A DNA stretch of 61,536 bases, from positions 1 through 61,536 of the forward strand of contig JAFIEI010000018.1 in assembly GCA_020832565.1 (NCBI GenBank), given 5' to 3'. The notes beneath the pieces were generated by a model. It was given only the letters and a program-made list of their open reading frames with translations, ran no database searches and had not been told where the DNA came from. Each line of letters begins with the position of its first letter. The stretch's first letter is position 1. A program made the position numbers and the translations under genes. Below, piece by piece: positions 1 through 8,424 of the stretch. The DNA comes from Salinarimonas sp. (GTDB lineage: Bacteria > Pseudomonadota > Alphaproteobacteria > Rhizobiales > Beijerinckiaceae).

Positions 1-88
1 AAAATAGCTGTTTAAAAATTCGCATTACCCGGGGGACGGGCGGCCCTGCGGCCCGGCCCAACCGCGCTCTAACGAGGCGAAGCGGCGC

Positions 89-349
89 GTGATCGCCGCT
101 CATGATACCGGACAGTACCAGCATGAATCACGCGAAGCGATTGATACAAAAAATCTGCTCCTGATGGGGCGTGTCTCGGCACAGGATCTGTAAGAGGTTC
201 TACTTCGAAGCAACGGCAACGACCATAGTTCTTCACTACATCATTCTGACCCGAATACAGAAGTTCATATCGTCAAGCGCGATGACTGGTATGTGAAATT
301 CTATTTTATCAATGACCCGGACCCGGTCTTCATAAGCGTTCATAAGTGA
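89..349 (+). pseudogene. Probable degraded toxin gene upstream of antitoxin-like gene
   Basis: One reading frame is open from base 8 to 190, is broken by a single TAA at 191-193, and continues open to a TGA at 347-349. The part after the stop ends in WYVKFYFINDPDPVFISVHK, which reads like the terminal strands of a small globular toxin. The frame ends 8 bases before the start of the zinc-ribbon gene, the usual spacing of a toxin-antitoxin pair. No ATG is visible at the 5' end; GTG at 89 is the best start I can offer. I infer a MqsR/DUF4258-like toxin broken by a nonsense mutation. The family is a guess from position and the C-terminal pattern. A sequencing error at 191 would restore the gene. 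Confidence 0.4.
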
Positions 350-357
350 GATCCATC

Positions 358-981
358 ATGAAGTTCTATGAAGCAGGTGAAAAGTCGAAGGCGATCTGTG
401 CGCATTGCAAGACGCTTGTGACGACCACATTCCAGTATCGCGACGTCCCCTTTGATGATGGCGAAGGGGTCGTCAAGGATATCCTCGTCGCGGTCTGCGA
501 TGTCTGCAACGCCGTCGTCGCCATACCTGCGCAATCAACACCGGCGATACGGCGGGCGCGTGAGACAGCAGAGGTAACGCTCGAAGTGTCGCTCTCGGCG
601 CGCGATCTGCAAGTGCTCGACCTTGCTGCCTTGCGCATCGATTCAGCGGCTACCGCTCGGTTTCGGAAACCGCTGATCGCCCATTTTCTCCGGCGTCTCG
701 AAAATGATCCCGATGCGCCAAATCGGCTTGCCGAAATCAACAAGCGAATCGCTTCCGCGCGCAAAGTGCCAAGCCTCGTGCCCGTCCCGCGCAAACGGCT
801 TTCCTGCAAGATCGCTCCGGTCACCGATGCCCGCCTGCACCAACTGATGCAGACGACGAGTTTGAAGAAGAGCGATCTGATCAAGGCCATCATAGGCGAG
901 ATCGAAGAAAAGCTGTTGCTGCCTGATGCCCCGCCGGATCTGCCTGTCCTGCGTGATGTGGCCGCGGTGGTGAATGCATGA
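358..981 (+). CDS. Zinc-ribbon antitoxin-like protein (YgiT-type finger, RHH-like C-terminal parts)
   Basis: A 207-residue protein. The N-terminal part has two CxxC knuckles (CAHC near residue 15 and CDVC near residue 50), the spacing of a YgiT/MqsA-type zinc finger. Two later stretches, around residues 75-110 and 150-185, each show a short strand followed by two helices and resemble ribbon-helix-helix DNA-binding units. I chose ATG 358, 8 bases after the stop of the upstream broken frame, over an in-frame GTG at 346 that would overlap it. By family knowledge MqsA-like proteins neutralise a toxin and repress their own promoter. Here the partner looks dead, so this may be an orphan antitoxin or a free-standing regulator. 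The function is inferred from the finger and the context only. Confidence 0.6.
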   Translation: MKFYEAGEKSKAICAHCKTLVTTTFQYRDVPFDDGEGVVKDILVAVCDVCNAVVAIPAQSTPAIRRARETAEVTLEVSLSARDLQVLDLAALRIDSAATARFRKPLIAHFLRRLENDPDAPNRLAEINKRIASARKVPSLVPVPRKRLSCKIAPVTDARLHQLMQTTSLKKSDLIKAIIGEIEEKLLLPDAPPDLPVLRDVAAVVNA

Positions 982-1083
982 CCGGGTTCGCGAGACGCTT
1001 TCCAACACCCCTCCCCCTATTTTTTCCCAAACCGGAGGAAAGCGCTTGTGGGGGGCAAATCGATCTGCTAATTGCTCCGCCGC

Positions 1084-1101
1084 GCCCCGGGAAAACGGGG
1101 C
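1084..1101. other. GC-rich hairpin just upstream of tRNA-Leu
   Basis: A perfect 6-bp inverted repeat (GCCCCG, loop GGAAAA, CGGGGC) ends 6 bases before the tRNA. It has no T-run, so it is a weak candidate terminator for the antitoxin-like gene or a processing structure. Confidence 0.3.
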
Positions 1102-1107
1102 TGCTTT

Positions 1108-1194
1108 GCGGCCGTGGCGGAATCGGTAGACGCGCTAGCTTGAGGTGCTAGTCCTCGAAAGGGGGTGGAGGTTCAAATCCTCTCGGCCGCACCA
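1108..1194 (+). tRNA. tRNA-Leu (anticodon GAG)
   Basis: An 87-nt cloverleaf. The acceptor arms GCGGCCG and CGGCCGC pair, followed by discriminator A and an encoded CCA at 1192-1194. The anticodon stem CTAGC/GCTAG (1135-1139/1147-1151) encloses the loop TTGAGGT with anticodon GAG at 1142-1144, which reads CUC and CUU leucine codons. The long variable arm expected of a class II tRNA is present, and the T-loop is GTTCAAATC. No copy of the tRNA 3' end was noticed elsewhere in the window, so nothing suggests an integrated element here. Confidence 0.96.
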
Positions 1195-1196
1195 TC

Positions 1197-1225
1197 GAAA
1201 CGGATCTTCGCCCGGATCCGGTTTC
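1197..1225 (+). terminator. Probable terminator after tRNA-Leu
   Basis: GAAACGGATC pairs with GATCCGGTTTC (one bulged G) around an 8-nt loop, starting 2 bases after the tRNA CCA. A short T-run (CATTTT) follows about 12 bases later. Placement right behind the tRNA supports a 3'-end role, but the T-tract is weak. Confidence 0.4.
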
Positions 1226-1284
1226 CTGATCGAAGGGCATTTTATCCACCGTAAAGGCCGCACTCCACAAGGCGCATCGCATGC

Positions 1285-2424
1285 TCAGCGTGCGACGAGA
1301 TTGCCCTCATAATCGATGAAATCGCGCCCCGGCTGTGTCTGCCAGGCGAACAAGCCGTATTCGCCGAGGCTGGCATCACCCTGCGCGTCGAAGGCGACCG
1401 GCCCGATCTCCGTCATCAACATGGCGCCGCTGCGCAGATAGCCGGCAATGGCTTGCGGGTCGAGTTCCGGGACATGGTCACGCGCCTCCTCCAGCACGCG
1501 CAGGGCGACGAAGCTCATCAGCGCCGTGCGCCCGCCTTCGAGCCCGGTAGCTGCAAGCGCCTCGTCCAGCGGCCGGTCATACGAATCGCGCGGCAGCGCC
1601 GCCGTCATCAGCGCGCCGATCGCCGCCTCCCCGGCCGATGCCGTGAATTGCGGCGAGATCGCCCCCTCGCCCGTGACGAAGGTCGCCGCGAGACCGGCCT
1701 CGCGCATCTGCCGCAGGATGATCCCCGCTTCCTCCGCCATCCCGCCGAAATACACGGCATCAATCTGCGCCTCGGCGAGTTCTCGGACCAGTGCGCCATA
1801 ATCCGATTCACCGGGATCGATACCCGCATAGACCACGTCGTCGAGGCCGAGATCGTTCATCACCTGCCTGGTGCGATCCGCGAGCCCCTTGCCGAAGGCG
1901 GAACGGTCATGGACGATCGCAACGCGTCCGCGCGCATATTCCGTCGCCAGATAGCGCCCCGAGACCTGGGATTGCGCATCGTCGCGCGGGGCGAGGCGAA
2001 ACATGTTCCAGCTTCCGTCCTGCGTCAGCAGCGGATCGGTCGCCATGGGCGTCAGCATCAGGATATCCGCATTGGCGTAGCGCGGCGCGGCGATCGACGA
2101 GGTGCCGGAGGTGAAATGCCCGATCACCGCGAAGACGCCGCGTCCGATCAGGTCATCGGTGACCGCCTCGACCCGCGTCGGGTCGGCCACGTCGTCGCCG
2201 ATGACGATCTCGACCTCGCGGCCACCGAGCCCGCCGCGCGCATTGATCTGATCGGCGGCGCGCTGCACCCCCTCGACCATCTGCGCACCATAGGCCGAGA
2301 GCGACCCCGACATCGGCCCCGCCACGCCGATCAGCACCGGCTCCGCGCGCGTGGGTGCAGCGGTCACGGCAAGGGCGACAAGAGCGGCCAGGGCGACACA
2401 GAACAAGGCAGCGATACGCGGCAT
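1285..2424 (-). CDS. ABC transporter substrate-binding protein, branched-chain amino acid type
   Basis: A 379-residue periplasmic-binding protein of the LivJ/LivK type (Peripla_BP_6 fold). It starts with a clear Sec signal peptide (hydrophobic core about residues 5-22, likely cut after PTRA), followed by the typical opening LIGVAGPMSGSLSAYGAQM. Later blocks such as VAIVHDRSAFGKGLADR and AVYFGGMAEEAGIILRQMRE are characteristic of the family. The length is normal, and a GGGAG ribosome site precedes the ATG. The permease and ATPase genes are not adjacent, so the binding protein is encoded alone here. The ligand is probably an amino acid or small amide but cannot be fixed from the sequence. Confidence 0.88.
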   Translation of the reverse strand: MPRIAALFCVALAALVALAVTAAPTRAEPVLIGVAGPMSGSLSAYGAQMVEGVQRAADQINARGGLGGREVEIVIGDDVADPTRVEAVTDDLIGRGVFAVIGHFTSGTSSIAAPRYANADILMLTPMATDPLLTQDGSWNMFRLAPRDDAQSQVSGRYLATEYARGRVAIVHDRSAFGKGLADRTRQVMNDLGLDDVVYAGIDPGESDYGALVRELAEAQIDAVYFGGMAEEAGIILRQMREAGLAATFVTGEGAISPQFTASAGEAAIGALMTAALPRDSYDRPLDEALAATGLEGGRTALMSFVALRVLEEARDHVPELDPQAIAGYLRSGAMLMTEIGPVAFDAQGDASLGEYGLFAWQTQPGRDFIDYEGNLVAR

Positions 2425-2530
2425 ATTCGGGCTCCCTTTATGCGCCTTGCGAGATTAGGGTCTGTCACGCGCCAGGCCAAGGCCGGATATCGCATTGCCT
2501 GCAAACGCATGCCCGCGTGGAGTTCATTGG

Positions 2531-3226
2531 ATGTATCGCCTGCATTTCGCCCCCGACAACGCCTCGCTGCCTGTCCGCCTGCTGCTCGAATCGCTGGGCT
2601 GCGCCTATGAGACCAGTCTCGTCGATCGCGCGGCGCGCGCGCAGGACGGTGCGGCCTATCGGGCGATCAATCCCGCCGGCAAGATACCGGCGCTGGAGAC
2701 GCCGCAGGGCGTGATCTTCGAGACCGCCGCGATCCTGCTCTGGCTCGAAGAGCGTCATGCGGGCACCGCTCCCGCGCCCGGCACGCCGCAGCGCGGGGAT
2801 TTGCTGAAATGGCTGTTCTTTACATCCAACACCCTGCATGCCGATCTGCGCCTCGCCTTCTATCCGCAGGACAGTGTCGGCGAGGCTCCGGCGCTGCAGG
2901 CGACGCTCCACGCGCATGTCACGCGCCGCATCTCCCGGCATTTCGCGATCCTCGACGATGCGGCGGGCACGGGGTTGTCCTTCTTGAATGCGCCCGCACC
3001 GACGGCGCTCGATTTCTACGTGGCCTCATGCATGCGCTGGGCAGCGCTCTACGGCCCGGGCGGGACCGAATGGTATCACGCCTGCGAGTTCCCCCATCTG
3101 AATGCGCTCGCCCGGCGGCTCGAAGACCTCCCGGCAGTCCAGCGCACCGCTGCCGCCGAGGGTCTCGGCCCGACGCCGTTTTCGGCGCCGCAGCCCTGCA
3201 ATCCGCCCGAAGGCAGCGCCGTGTGA
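2531..3226 (+). CDS. Glutathione S-transferase family protein
   Basis: A 231-residue two-domain GST. Residues 1-80 form the thioredoxin-like domain with the strand YRLHFAP, the cis-proline region NPAGKIPALETP and the glutathione-binding motif VIFETAAILLWLEE (the usual E-S/T pair). The remainder is the all-helical C-terminal domain. I chose ATG 2531 because GTGGAG lies 8 bases upstream; an in-frame TTG at 2495 would add 12 unlikely residues. The gene stands between the divergent ABC binding protein and glnE with no obvious partner. GSTs conjugate glutathione to electrophiles or act as peroxidases; the substrate is unknown. Confidence 0.88.
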   Translation: MYRLHFAPDNASLPVRLLLESLGCAYETSLVDRAARAQDGAAYRAINPAGKIPALETPQGVIFETAAILLWLEERHAGTAPAPGTPQRGDLLKWLFFTSNTLHADLRLAFYPQDSVGEAPALQATLHAHVTRRISRHFAILDDAAGTGLSFLNAPAPTALDFYVASCMRWAALYGPGGTEWYHACEFPHLNALARRLEDLPAVQRTAAAEGLGPTPFSAPQPCNPPEGSAV

Positions 3227-3330
3227 CCGGCTTCAGGGCGGTTTGGGCGGATGTCGTGTCCGGATGAGATGGCGACGCCGGCAAAATCGCGATAAGGCTG
3301 TCACGCAATGCGTCGGGAGGACTGAGCCGC

Positions 3331-6321
3331 ATGACCAGCGACGGCAAAACCAGCGCCAGCAAGGGCAGCCTGGCGGAACGTATCGCCACCCGGATCCCGT
3401 TGCGAGACGCGAAGGCGGCGCGGGCGCGCCTCGATGAGGTCCTGCAAAGGGCCCGCGACGCGAAAGATACCGGCCTCGCCGAAGAGCTCGATGCCACCCT
3501 CGCGCAGGAAACGGCAGCCAATCTCGCGATGGCGCTGTTCGACCATTCTCCCTTCCTCTCGCGCCTCGCCGCGCGCCCCGAGCGGCTGTTGCCGCTTTTG
3601 CGCGATGCGCCGGAAGACAGCCATGCCCGGATCGTCGCCGGCCAGCGCGGTTTTTTTCGCACGCAGCGCGAGACCGGCGTCGATCTCACGGCTGCGGGCG
3701 AGGCCTTCCGCAAGGCCCGCGCCGAACACGCGCTGCTGGTCGCGCTCGCCGATATCGGCGGGGTCTGGGATGTCGATCGGGTCACCCGCGCCCTGTCGGA
3801 ATTCGCCGATGCCTCGGTCGCCGGCGGCATCGACCTGCTGCTGACCGAGCTCGCCGGACGCGGCAAGATCACGCTTTCCGATCCGGATGATCCGGGGCCG
3901 GGTTCGGGCATCGTGGTGCTGGCGCTTGGCAAGCACGGGGCGGGCGAGCTGAACTATTCCTCCGATACCGATCTCGTCGTCTTCTACGACCCGCAGGCCC
4001 AGTCCCTGCCCGATATCTACGAGGCGCCCAAGCTCTATTCGCGGCTGGCTCAAGGGCTGGTGAAACTGCTCAGCGAGCGCACCGGAGACGGCTATGTCCA
4101 CCGCGTCGATTACCGCTTGCGCCCCGATCCCGGCTCGACGCCGGTGGCGATCGGCCTGCCCTCGGCTTACTCGTATTACGAGACCGTCGGCCAGAACTGG
4201 GAGCGCGCCGCCTTCATCAAGGCGCGCCCGATCGCCGGCGACCTCGCCCTCGGCGATGACTTCCTGAAGGATCTCGCACCCTTCATCTGGCGCAAATATT
4301 TCGATTTCGCGGCCATCGCCGACGTCCACGCGATGAAACGCCAGATCCAGGCGGTGCGCGGCCATGCCGAGATCGCGGTGGCCGGCCACGACATCAAGCT
4401 CGGGCGCGGCGGTATCCGCGAGATCGAATTCTTCGTGCAGACCCAGCAGCTCGTCTTCGGCGGACGCCGGCCCGATCTGCGCGGACGGCGCACGCTGGAC
4501 ATGCTCGACAGGCTGCATGCCGATAACTGGATCAGCGACGAGGCGCGCACGGAGCTCGCCGGCGCCTATCGCTTCCTGCGCACCATCGAGCACCGCATCC
4601 AGATGGTCGCCGACGAGCAGACCCAGCGCCTGCCCTCGGATGAGAAAGCGCTGACGGATCTCGCGCAATTTGCAGGCTTCAAGACGCTCAAGGCCTTCTC
4701 GAAGGCGCTCACCGACCATGCCCGCAACGTGCAGAAGCACTACGCGCTGCTCTTCGAGGAAGGGCCCGAACTGGCCTCGGAGGCCGGCAGCCTGATCTTC
4801 ACCGGTTCCGAGATCGATCCGGAAACGATCGCCACGCTGGAGCGGCTCGGCTTCCGCGAAGCCGAGCGCGCGGCAGAAACCGTGCGCGGCTGGCATTTCG
4901 GGCGCCGCTCGGCGATTACGAGTGCCCGCGCCCGCGAGGTGCTCACCGAGCTCACACCGGCGCTGCTCGCAGCACTCGGCGGCACGGCTGATCCGGACGG
5001 GGCGCTGGCGCGCCTCGACGATGCTTTCGGCAAGATGCCGGCGGCGGTCGAACTGATGATGATCCTGATCAATCATGATCGCCTGCTCACGCTCTTCGCC
5101 GATCTGCTCGGCACCGCGCCGCGTCTGGCCGATACCGTGGCGCGGCGCCCGCATGTGCTCGACGCGGTGATCGATCCCGCCTTCACCGATCCGGTCGTCG
5201 ATGAGACCGCGATCGGCGAGCAGGTGCGCGAGATCATCGGCAATCCGCCCTCCTTCGAGGATTTCCTCGACCGTACCCGCGACGCCACGCGCCAGCTCAA
5301 TTTCGTCGCCGGCGCGCGCATGCTGTCGGGCGTCTTCACCGCCGAGCGTGCCGGCGCGGCGCAGGCCGCCGTGGCCCAGGCCGTCATCCAAGCCTCGTTC
5401 GAGCGCGTACGCGCGGCATTCGAAGAGGATTACGGCAAGATCCCCGGTGGGCGGGTCGCCATTCTCGGGCTCGGGCGGCTGGGGGCGCGTGATCTCACCG
5501 CAACCTCCGATCTCGATCTCGTCGTGCTCTATGATTTCGACCCGGAAAACCGCGAGAGCGACGGGCGCAAGGCGCTCGATGCCGCCGTCTATCACCAGCG
5601 GCTGACCCAGCGCCTCGTCTCCGCGCTAACCGCCCCCACCCGGCGCGGGGCGCTCTACGAGGTCGATCTGCGCCTGCGCCCGATGGGGGGCAAGGGCCCC
5701 GTGGCAAGCCAGTTCCGGGGCTTTCGTAATTATCAGGAGAACGAAGCCGATCTGTGGGAGCATATGGCGCTGACCCGTGCACGCGTTGTCGGCGGGGATG
5801 CGGAATTCGCGTCGCAGGTGGACGAGAGCATCGCGCAGATCATCGGCCTGCCGCGCGATTTCGCAGAGGTGGCGCGCGAAGTCGTCTCCATGCGCAAACT
5901 GATTGCGCAGGAAAAGGGCGAGGATGATCCCTGGGATCTCAAGCTCGCGGCGGGCGGGCTCACGGATCTCGATTTCCTCAACCAGGCGCTGATCCTCGGC
6001 CATGCCGCGAAGCATCCCGATCTGATCCATTGCCTGCCGGCGCTCGTGTTGCAACGCGCCGGAGAGCTCGGCCTGATCACCCCCGAACATGCCGCCGATC
6101 TGTCACAGGCCCAGAGCCTGCTTTCGCGCATCCTGCATTGGGAGCGCCTGACCGTCGAGGGTCGCTTCGACCCGAAGACCGCGCCCCCCGCCATCCTGCG
6201 CCGTCTCGCAGCGGAAGCGGGGGTGCCCGATCTCAAGCGGCTCGAAAAGGAACTCGCCGACACCCGCAAGCACGTGCGCAAGTTGTTTTCGCATTATCTG
6301 GAAGGCGGCTCATCGAGCTGA
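3331..6321 (+). CDS. glnE: Bifunctional glutamine synthetase adenylyltransferase / adenylyl-removing enzyme
   Basis: At 996 residues this is the full length of GlnE. The protein attaches AMP to, and removes it from, a tyrosine of glutamine synthetase, so switching nitrogen assimilation off and on under PII control. Two nucleotidyltransferase domains are visible. The N-terminal de-adenylylating domain has GKHGAGELNYSSDTDL at about residues 200-215, and the C-terminal adenylylating domain has GRLGARDLTATSDLDL near residues 713-728. Both carry the G-(x)n-SDxDL metal-binding pattern. Conserved blocks YETVGQNWERAAFIKARP and DLKLAAGGLTDLDF are also present. The next gene, ispG, converges on it; a small hairpin at 6383-6398 lies between them. 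Confidence 0.97.
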   Translation: MTSDGKTSASKGSLAERIATRIPLRDAKAARARLDEVLQRARDAKDTGLAEELDATLAQETAANLAMALFDHSPFLSRLAARPERLLPLLRDAPEDSHARIVAGQRGFFRTQRETGVDLTAAGEAFRKARAEHALLVALADIGGVWDVDRVTRALSEFADASVAGGIDLLLTELAGRGKITLSDPDDPGPGSGIVVLALGKHGAGELNYSSDTDLVVFYDPQAQSLPDIYEAPKLYSRLAQGLVKLLSERTGDGYVHRVDYRLRPDPGSTPVAIGLPSAYSYYETVGQNWERAAFIKARPIAGDLALGDDFLKDLAPFIWRKYFDFAAIADVHAMKRQIQAVRGHAEIAVAGHDIKLGRGGIREIEFFVQTQQLVFGGRRPDLRGRRTLDMLDRLHADNWISDEARTELAGAYRFLRTIEHRIQMVADEQTQRLPSDEKALTDLAQFAGFKTLKAFSKALTDHARNVQKHYALLFEEGPELASEAGSLIFTGSEIDPETIATLERLGFREAERAAETVRGWHFGRRSAITSARAREVLTELTPALLAALGGTADPDGALARLDDAFGKMPAAVELMMILINHDRLLTLFADLLGTAPRLADTVARRPHVLDAVIDPAFTDPVVDETAIGEQVREIIGNPPSFEDFLDRTRDATRQLNFVAGARMLSGVFTAERAGAAQAAVAQAVIQASFERVRAAFEEDYGKIPGGRVAILGLGRLGARDLTATSDLDLVVLYDFDPENRESDGRKALDAAVYHQRLTQRLVSALTAPTRRGALYEVDLRLRPMGGKGPVASQFRGFRNYQENEADLWEHMALTRARVVGGDAEFASQVDESIAQIIGLPRDFAEVAREVVSMRKLIAQEKGEDDPWDLKLAAGGLTDLDFLNQALILGHAAKHPDLIHCLPALVLQRAGELGLITPEHAADLSQAQSLLSRILHWERLTVEGRFDPKTAPPAILRRLAAEAGVPDLKRLEKELADTRKHVRKLFSHYLEGGSSS

Positions 6322-6420
6322 CCGACGAAGCCCGGCATGATCTGTTCGATCGCAACGGCCCGACTGGTTCGATCCCCGGGGACGTCGCGGATGCGACGCG
6401 GTCGAGGCTCACTCCACTGC

Positions 6421-7680
6421 TCACTCCGCCGCGTCGCGACCGCTTCCGTAGCGTTTTTCGATATAGTCGACGACGAGCTGCTTGAACTCGTTGGCAATCT
6501 GCGGCCCGCGCAGGGTCACGGCCTTCTTGCCGTCGATGAAGACCGGGGCGGCGGGTTGTTCGCCGGTGCCCGGGAGCGAGATGCCGATATCGGCGTGCTT
6601 GGATTCGCCGGGCCCGTTCACGATGCAGCCCATCACCGCCACGTTGAGTTCCTCGACACCGGGATGCGTCTCGCGCCAGCCGGGCATCGAGCTGTTGATC
6701 CAGCTCTGGATATCGCGGGCGAGTTCCTGGAAGACCGTCGAGGTGGTGCGCCCGCAGCCCGGGCAGGCGGCGACGAGGGGCACGAAGGTGCGAAAGCCCA
6801 TAGTCTGCAGGAGTTCCTGTGCCGCCTTCACTTCGAGCGTGCGGTCGCCACCGGGCTCGGGCGTCAGCGAGAAGCGGATCGTGTCGCCGATCCCCTCCTG
6901 CAGCAGGATGCCGAGCGCCGCTGACGACGCGACGATGCCCTTCGAGCCCATGCCGGCCTCGGTCAGCCCGAGATGGATGGCGTAATCGGAGCGGCGCGCC
7001 ACTTCGCGATAGATCGCAATCAGATCCTGCACGCCCGAGACCTTGGCCGAGAGGATGATGCGGTTGCGCGGCAGGCCGATCTCCTCGGCACGCTCGGCCG
7101 AGAGCAGCGCCGATTGCACCATCGCCTCGCGGGTGATGGCGCGGGCATCGAGGGGCGCGGCGCTTTTTGCATTCTCGTCCATCAGATGCGTGAGCAGTTC
7201 CTGATCGAGCGAGCCCCAATTGGCGCCGATACGCACGGATTTGTCATGGCGGATCGCCTGTTCGACGATCATGCCGAACTGCCTGTCTTTTTTATCCTTG
7301 AAGCCGACATTGCCCGGATTGATGCGGTATTTCGCCAGAGCCTCGGCGCAGGCCGGGTGATCCTTCAGGAGCTGGTGCCCGATATAATGGAAATCGCCGA
7401 CGAGCGGCACGTCGATGCCCAGCCGTTCCAGCCGCTCGCGGACCTTCGGCACGGCAGCCGCCGATTCGTTGCGATCGACGGTGATGCGCACGATCTCCGA
7501 GCCCGCATTGGCGAGCGCGGCGACCTGCGCCACGGTGGCGTCCACATCCGCCGTGTCGGTATTGGTCATCGATTGGACGACGATCGGCGCGCCACCGCCG
7601 ACCATGACATGACCGACGGGGACACCGGTGCTGCGATGGCGCGGCGCCGGGCCGGCGGCGAAGGCTTCGGTATCGGACAT
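6421..7680 (-). CDS. ispG: 4-hydroxy-3-methylbut-2-en-1-yl diphosphate synthase
   Basis: IspG (GcpE) catalyses the sixth step of the MEP isoprenoid pathway, reducing the cyclic diphosphate MEcPP to HMBPP with a [4Fe-4S] cluster. The N-terminal TIM-barrel part opens with [19 protein letters not shown]. The cluster ligands are clear: a CPGC pair at residues 306 and 309, Cys352 in [10 protein letters not shown] and Glu359 in the same motif. The length of 419 residues is normal. I chose ATG 7680; a GTG at 7698 would add six residues but lacks a ribosome site. The gene is monocistronic as far as can be seen, between convergent glnE and co-directional zur. Confidence 0.96.
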   Translation of the reverse strand: MSDTEAFAAGPAPRHRSTGVPVGHVMVGGGAPIVVQSMTNTDTADVDATVAQVAALANAGSEIVRITVDRNESAAAVPKVRERLERLGIDVPLVGDFHYIGHQLLKDHPACAEALAKYRINPGNVGFKDKKDRQFGMIVEQAIRHDKSVRIGANWGSLDQELLTHLMDENAKSAAPLDARAITREAMVQSALLSAERAEEIGLPRNRIILSAKVSGVQDLIAIYREVARRSDYAIHLGLTEAGMGSKGIVASSAALGILLQEGIGDTIRFSLTPEPGGDRTLEVKAAQELLQTMGFRTFVPLVAACPGCGRTTSTVFQELARDIQSWINSSMPGWRETHPGVEELNVAVMGCIVNGPGESKHADIGISLPGTGEQPAAPVFIDGKKAVTLRGPQIANEFKQLVVDYIEKRYGSGRDAAE

Positions 7681-7744
7681 GCTGCTTCCGGATTGCACTT
7701 GCGTGATGGTCTCACGGGTTAAGTGAGGCGATCAGGCGCGCACG

Positions 7745-8326
7745 TCAAGCACTCTCCCGCTTGCCGCTGCAATGTCCGCACAGGCCGGATATCTCGAGGA
7801 CGGGATGGCGCGGCTTGAACTGCTCCGCCGCAAGCATCTGCACGAGCGCCTGTGAGAGCGGCGGCGCGCAGCGTTCATCCACCCCGCCGCAATCGTCGCA
7901 GATCAGGAAAGCGACGAGATCCTGCGGCCCGTGCCCGTGCGGGCAGGCAATGAAGGCGTTGCGGCTGGCCAGACGGTGGACGAAACCCTGTTCGATGAGA
8001 AAGTCGAGCGCCCGATAGATGGTGATCGGCGCATGCGTCTTGCCGTCTTGCGGGCCGAGAATGTCGATGATCTCGTAGGCGCCCACGGGCTTGTGCGTGT
8101 CATACAGGGCAGCCAGTACGGAGCGGCGGATCGGTGTCAGCCGCTGGCGACGCTCCTTGCAGATCGCCTCGGCGCGCGCGAGAGCCTCCCCGGCCTCCGC
8201 CGCACGTTCGCGGGCATGGCGGCAGGGCTCCCCGTCACCATCGTGATGGTGGTGCGCGCGGTCGTGATCATGCTTTTGCGCGCCACCCGAAGCGTGCCCA
8301 CCAGTTCCGAACATGCTCTCGGCCAT
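7745..8326 (-). CDS. zur: Fur-family zinc uptake regulator with His-rich N-terminus
   Basis: A 193-residue Fur-family repressor, about 40-50 residues longer than usual. Residues 11-37 form a His/Asp-rich leader (KHDHDRAHHHHDGDGEPCRH). The winged-helix domain follows (RLTPIRRSVLAALYDTHKP; HAPITIYRALDFLIEQGFVHRL), then a dimerisation and metal domain with CDDC and CGHC pairs, the structural zinc site of Zur proteins. ATG 8326 is chosen because GGAGG sits 4 bases before it; an upstream in-frame start at 8368 has none. In alphaproteobacteria Zur normally represses znuABC when zinc is plentiful, but no znu genes are in this window. An AT-rich promoter-like patch precedes it. Confidence 0.85.
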   Translation of the reverse strand: MAESMFGTGGHASGGAQKHDHDRAHHHHDGDGEPCRHARERAAEAGEALARAEAICKERRQRLTPIRRSVLAALYDTHKPVGAYEIIDILGPQDGKTHAPITIYRALDFLIEQGFVHRLASRNAFIACPHGHGPQDLVAFLICDDCGGVDERCAPPLSQALVQMLAAEQFKPRHPVLEISGLCGHCSGKRESA

Positions 8327-8372
8327 GTCGCCTCCAGACTGTGTCGATCGCGCGGCCCTGCGCTGCAAAACC

Positions 8373-8392
8373 GGAATGTAACATTATACCAG
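8373..8392 (-). promoter_or_regulatory. AT-rich promoter-like site upstream of zur
   Basis: In a GC-rich stretch, the strand that codes zur reads GGTATAATGTTACATTCC. This contains a perfect TATAAT -10 hexamer (8383-8388) overlapping a short GTA...TAC dyad. Zur boxes of alphaproteobacteria are AT-rich palindromes of the TGTTAYAwTATAACA type, so self-repression is possible. The match is partial and no good -35 was found. Confidence 0.35.
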
Positions 8393-8424
8393 ATTCGCGC
8401 CCAGTGCCATATGCGCGCGGCCCG

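Noticed and set aside
1108-1194. tRNA-Leu as an integration site of a mobile element
   Set aside because: No integrase and no repeat of the tRNA 3' end were noticed in the window.
3301-5595. 764-codon open frame on the minus strand opposite glnE
   Set aside because: It is the mirror of a GC-rich coding frame. glnE on the plus strand carries all family motifs, and the antisense product shows no domain.
6383-6398. Hairpin CGTCGC-GGAT-GCGACG between convergent glnE and ispG as a bidirectional terminator
   Set aside because: The stem is only 6 bp and no T-run flanks it on either strand; the position is right but the evidence is too thin for a feature.
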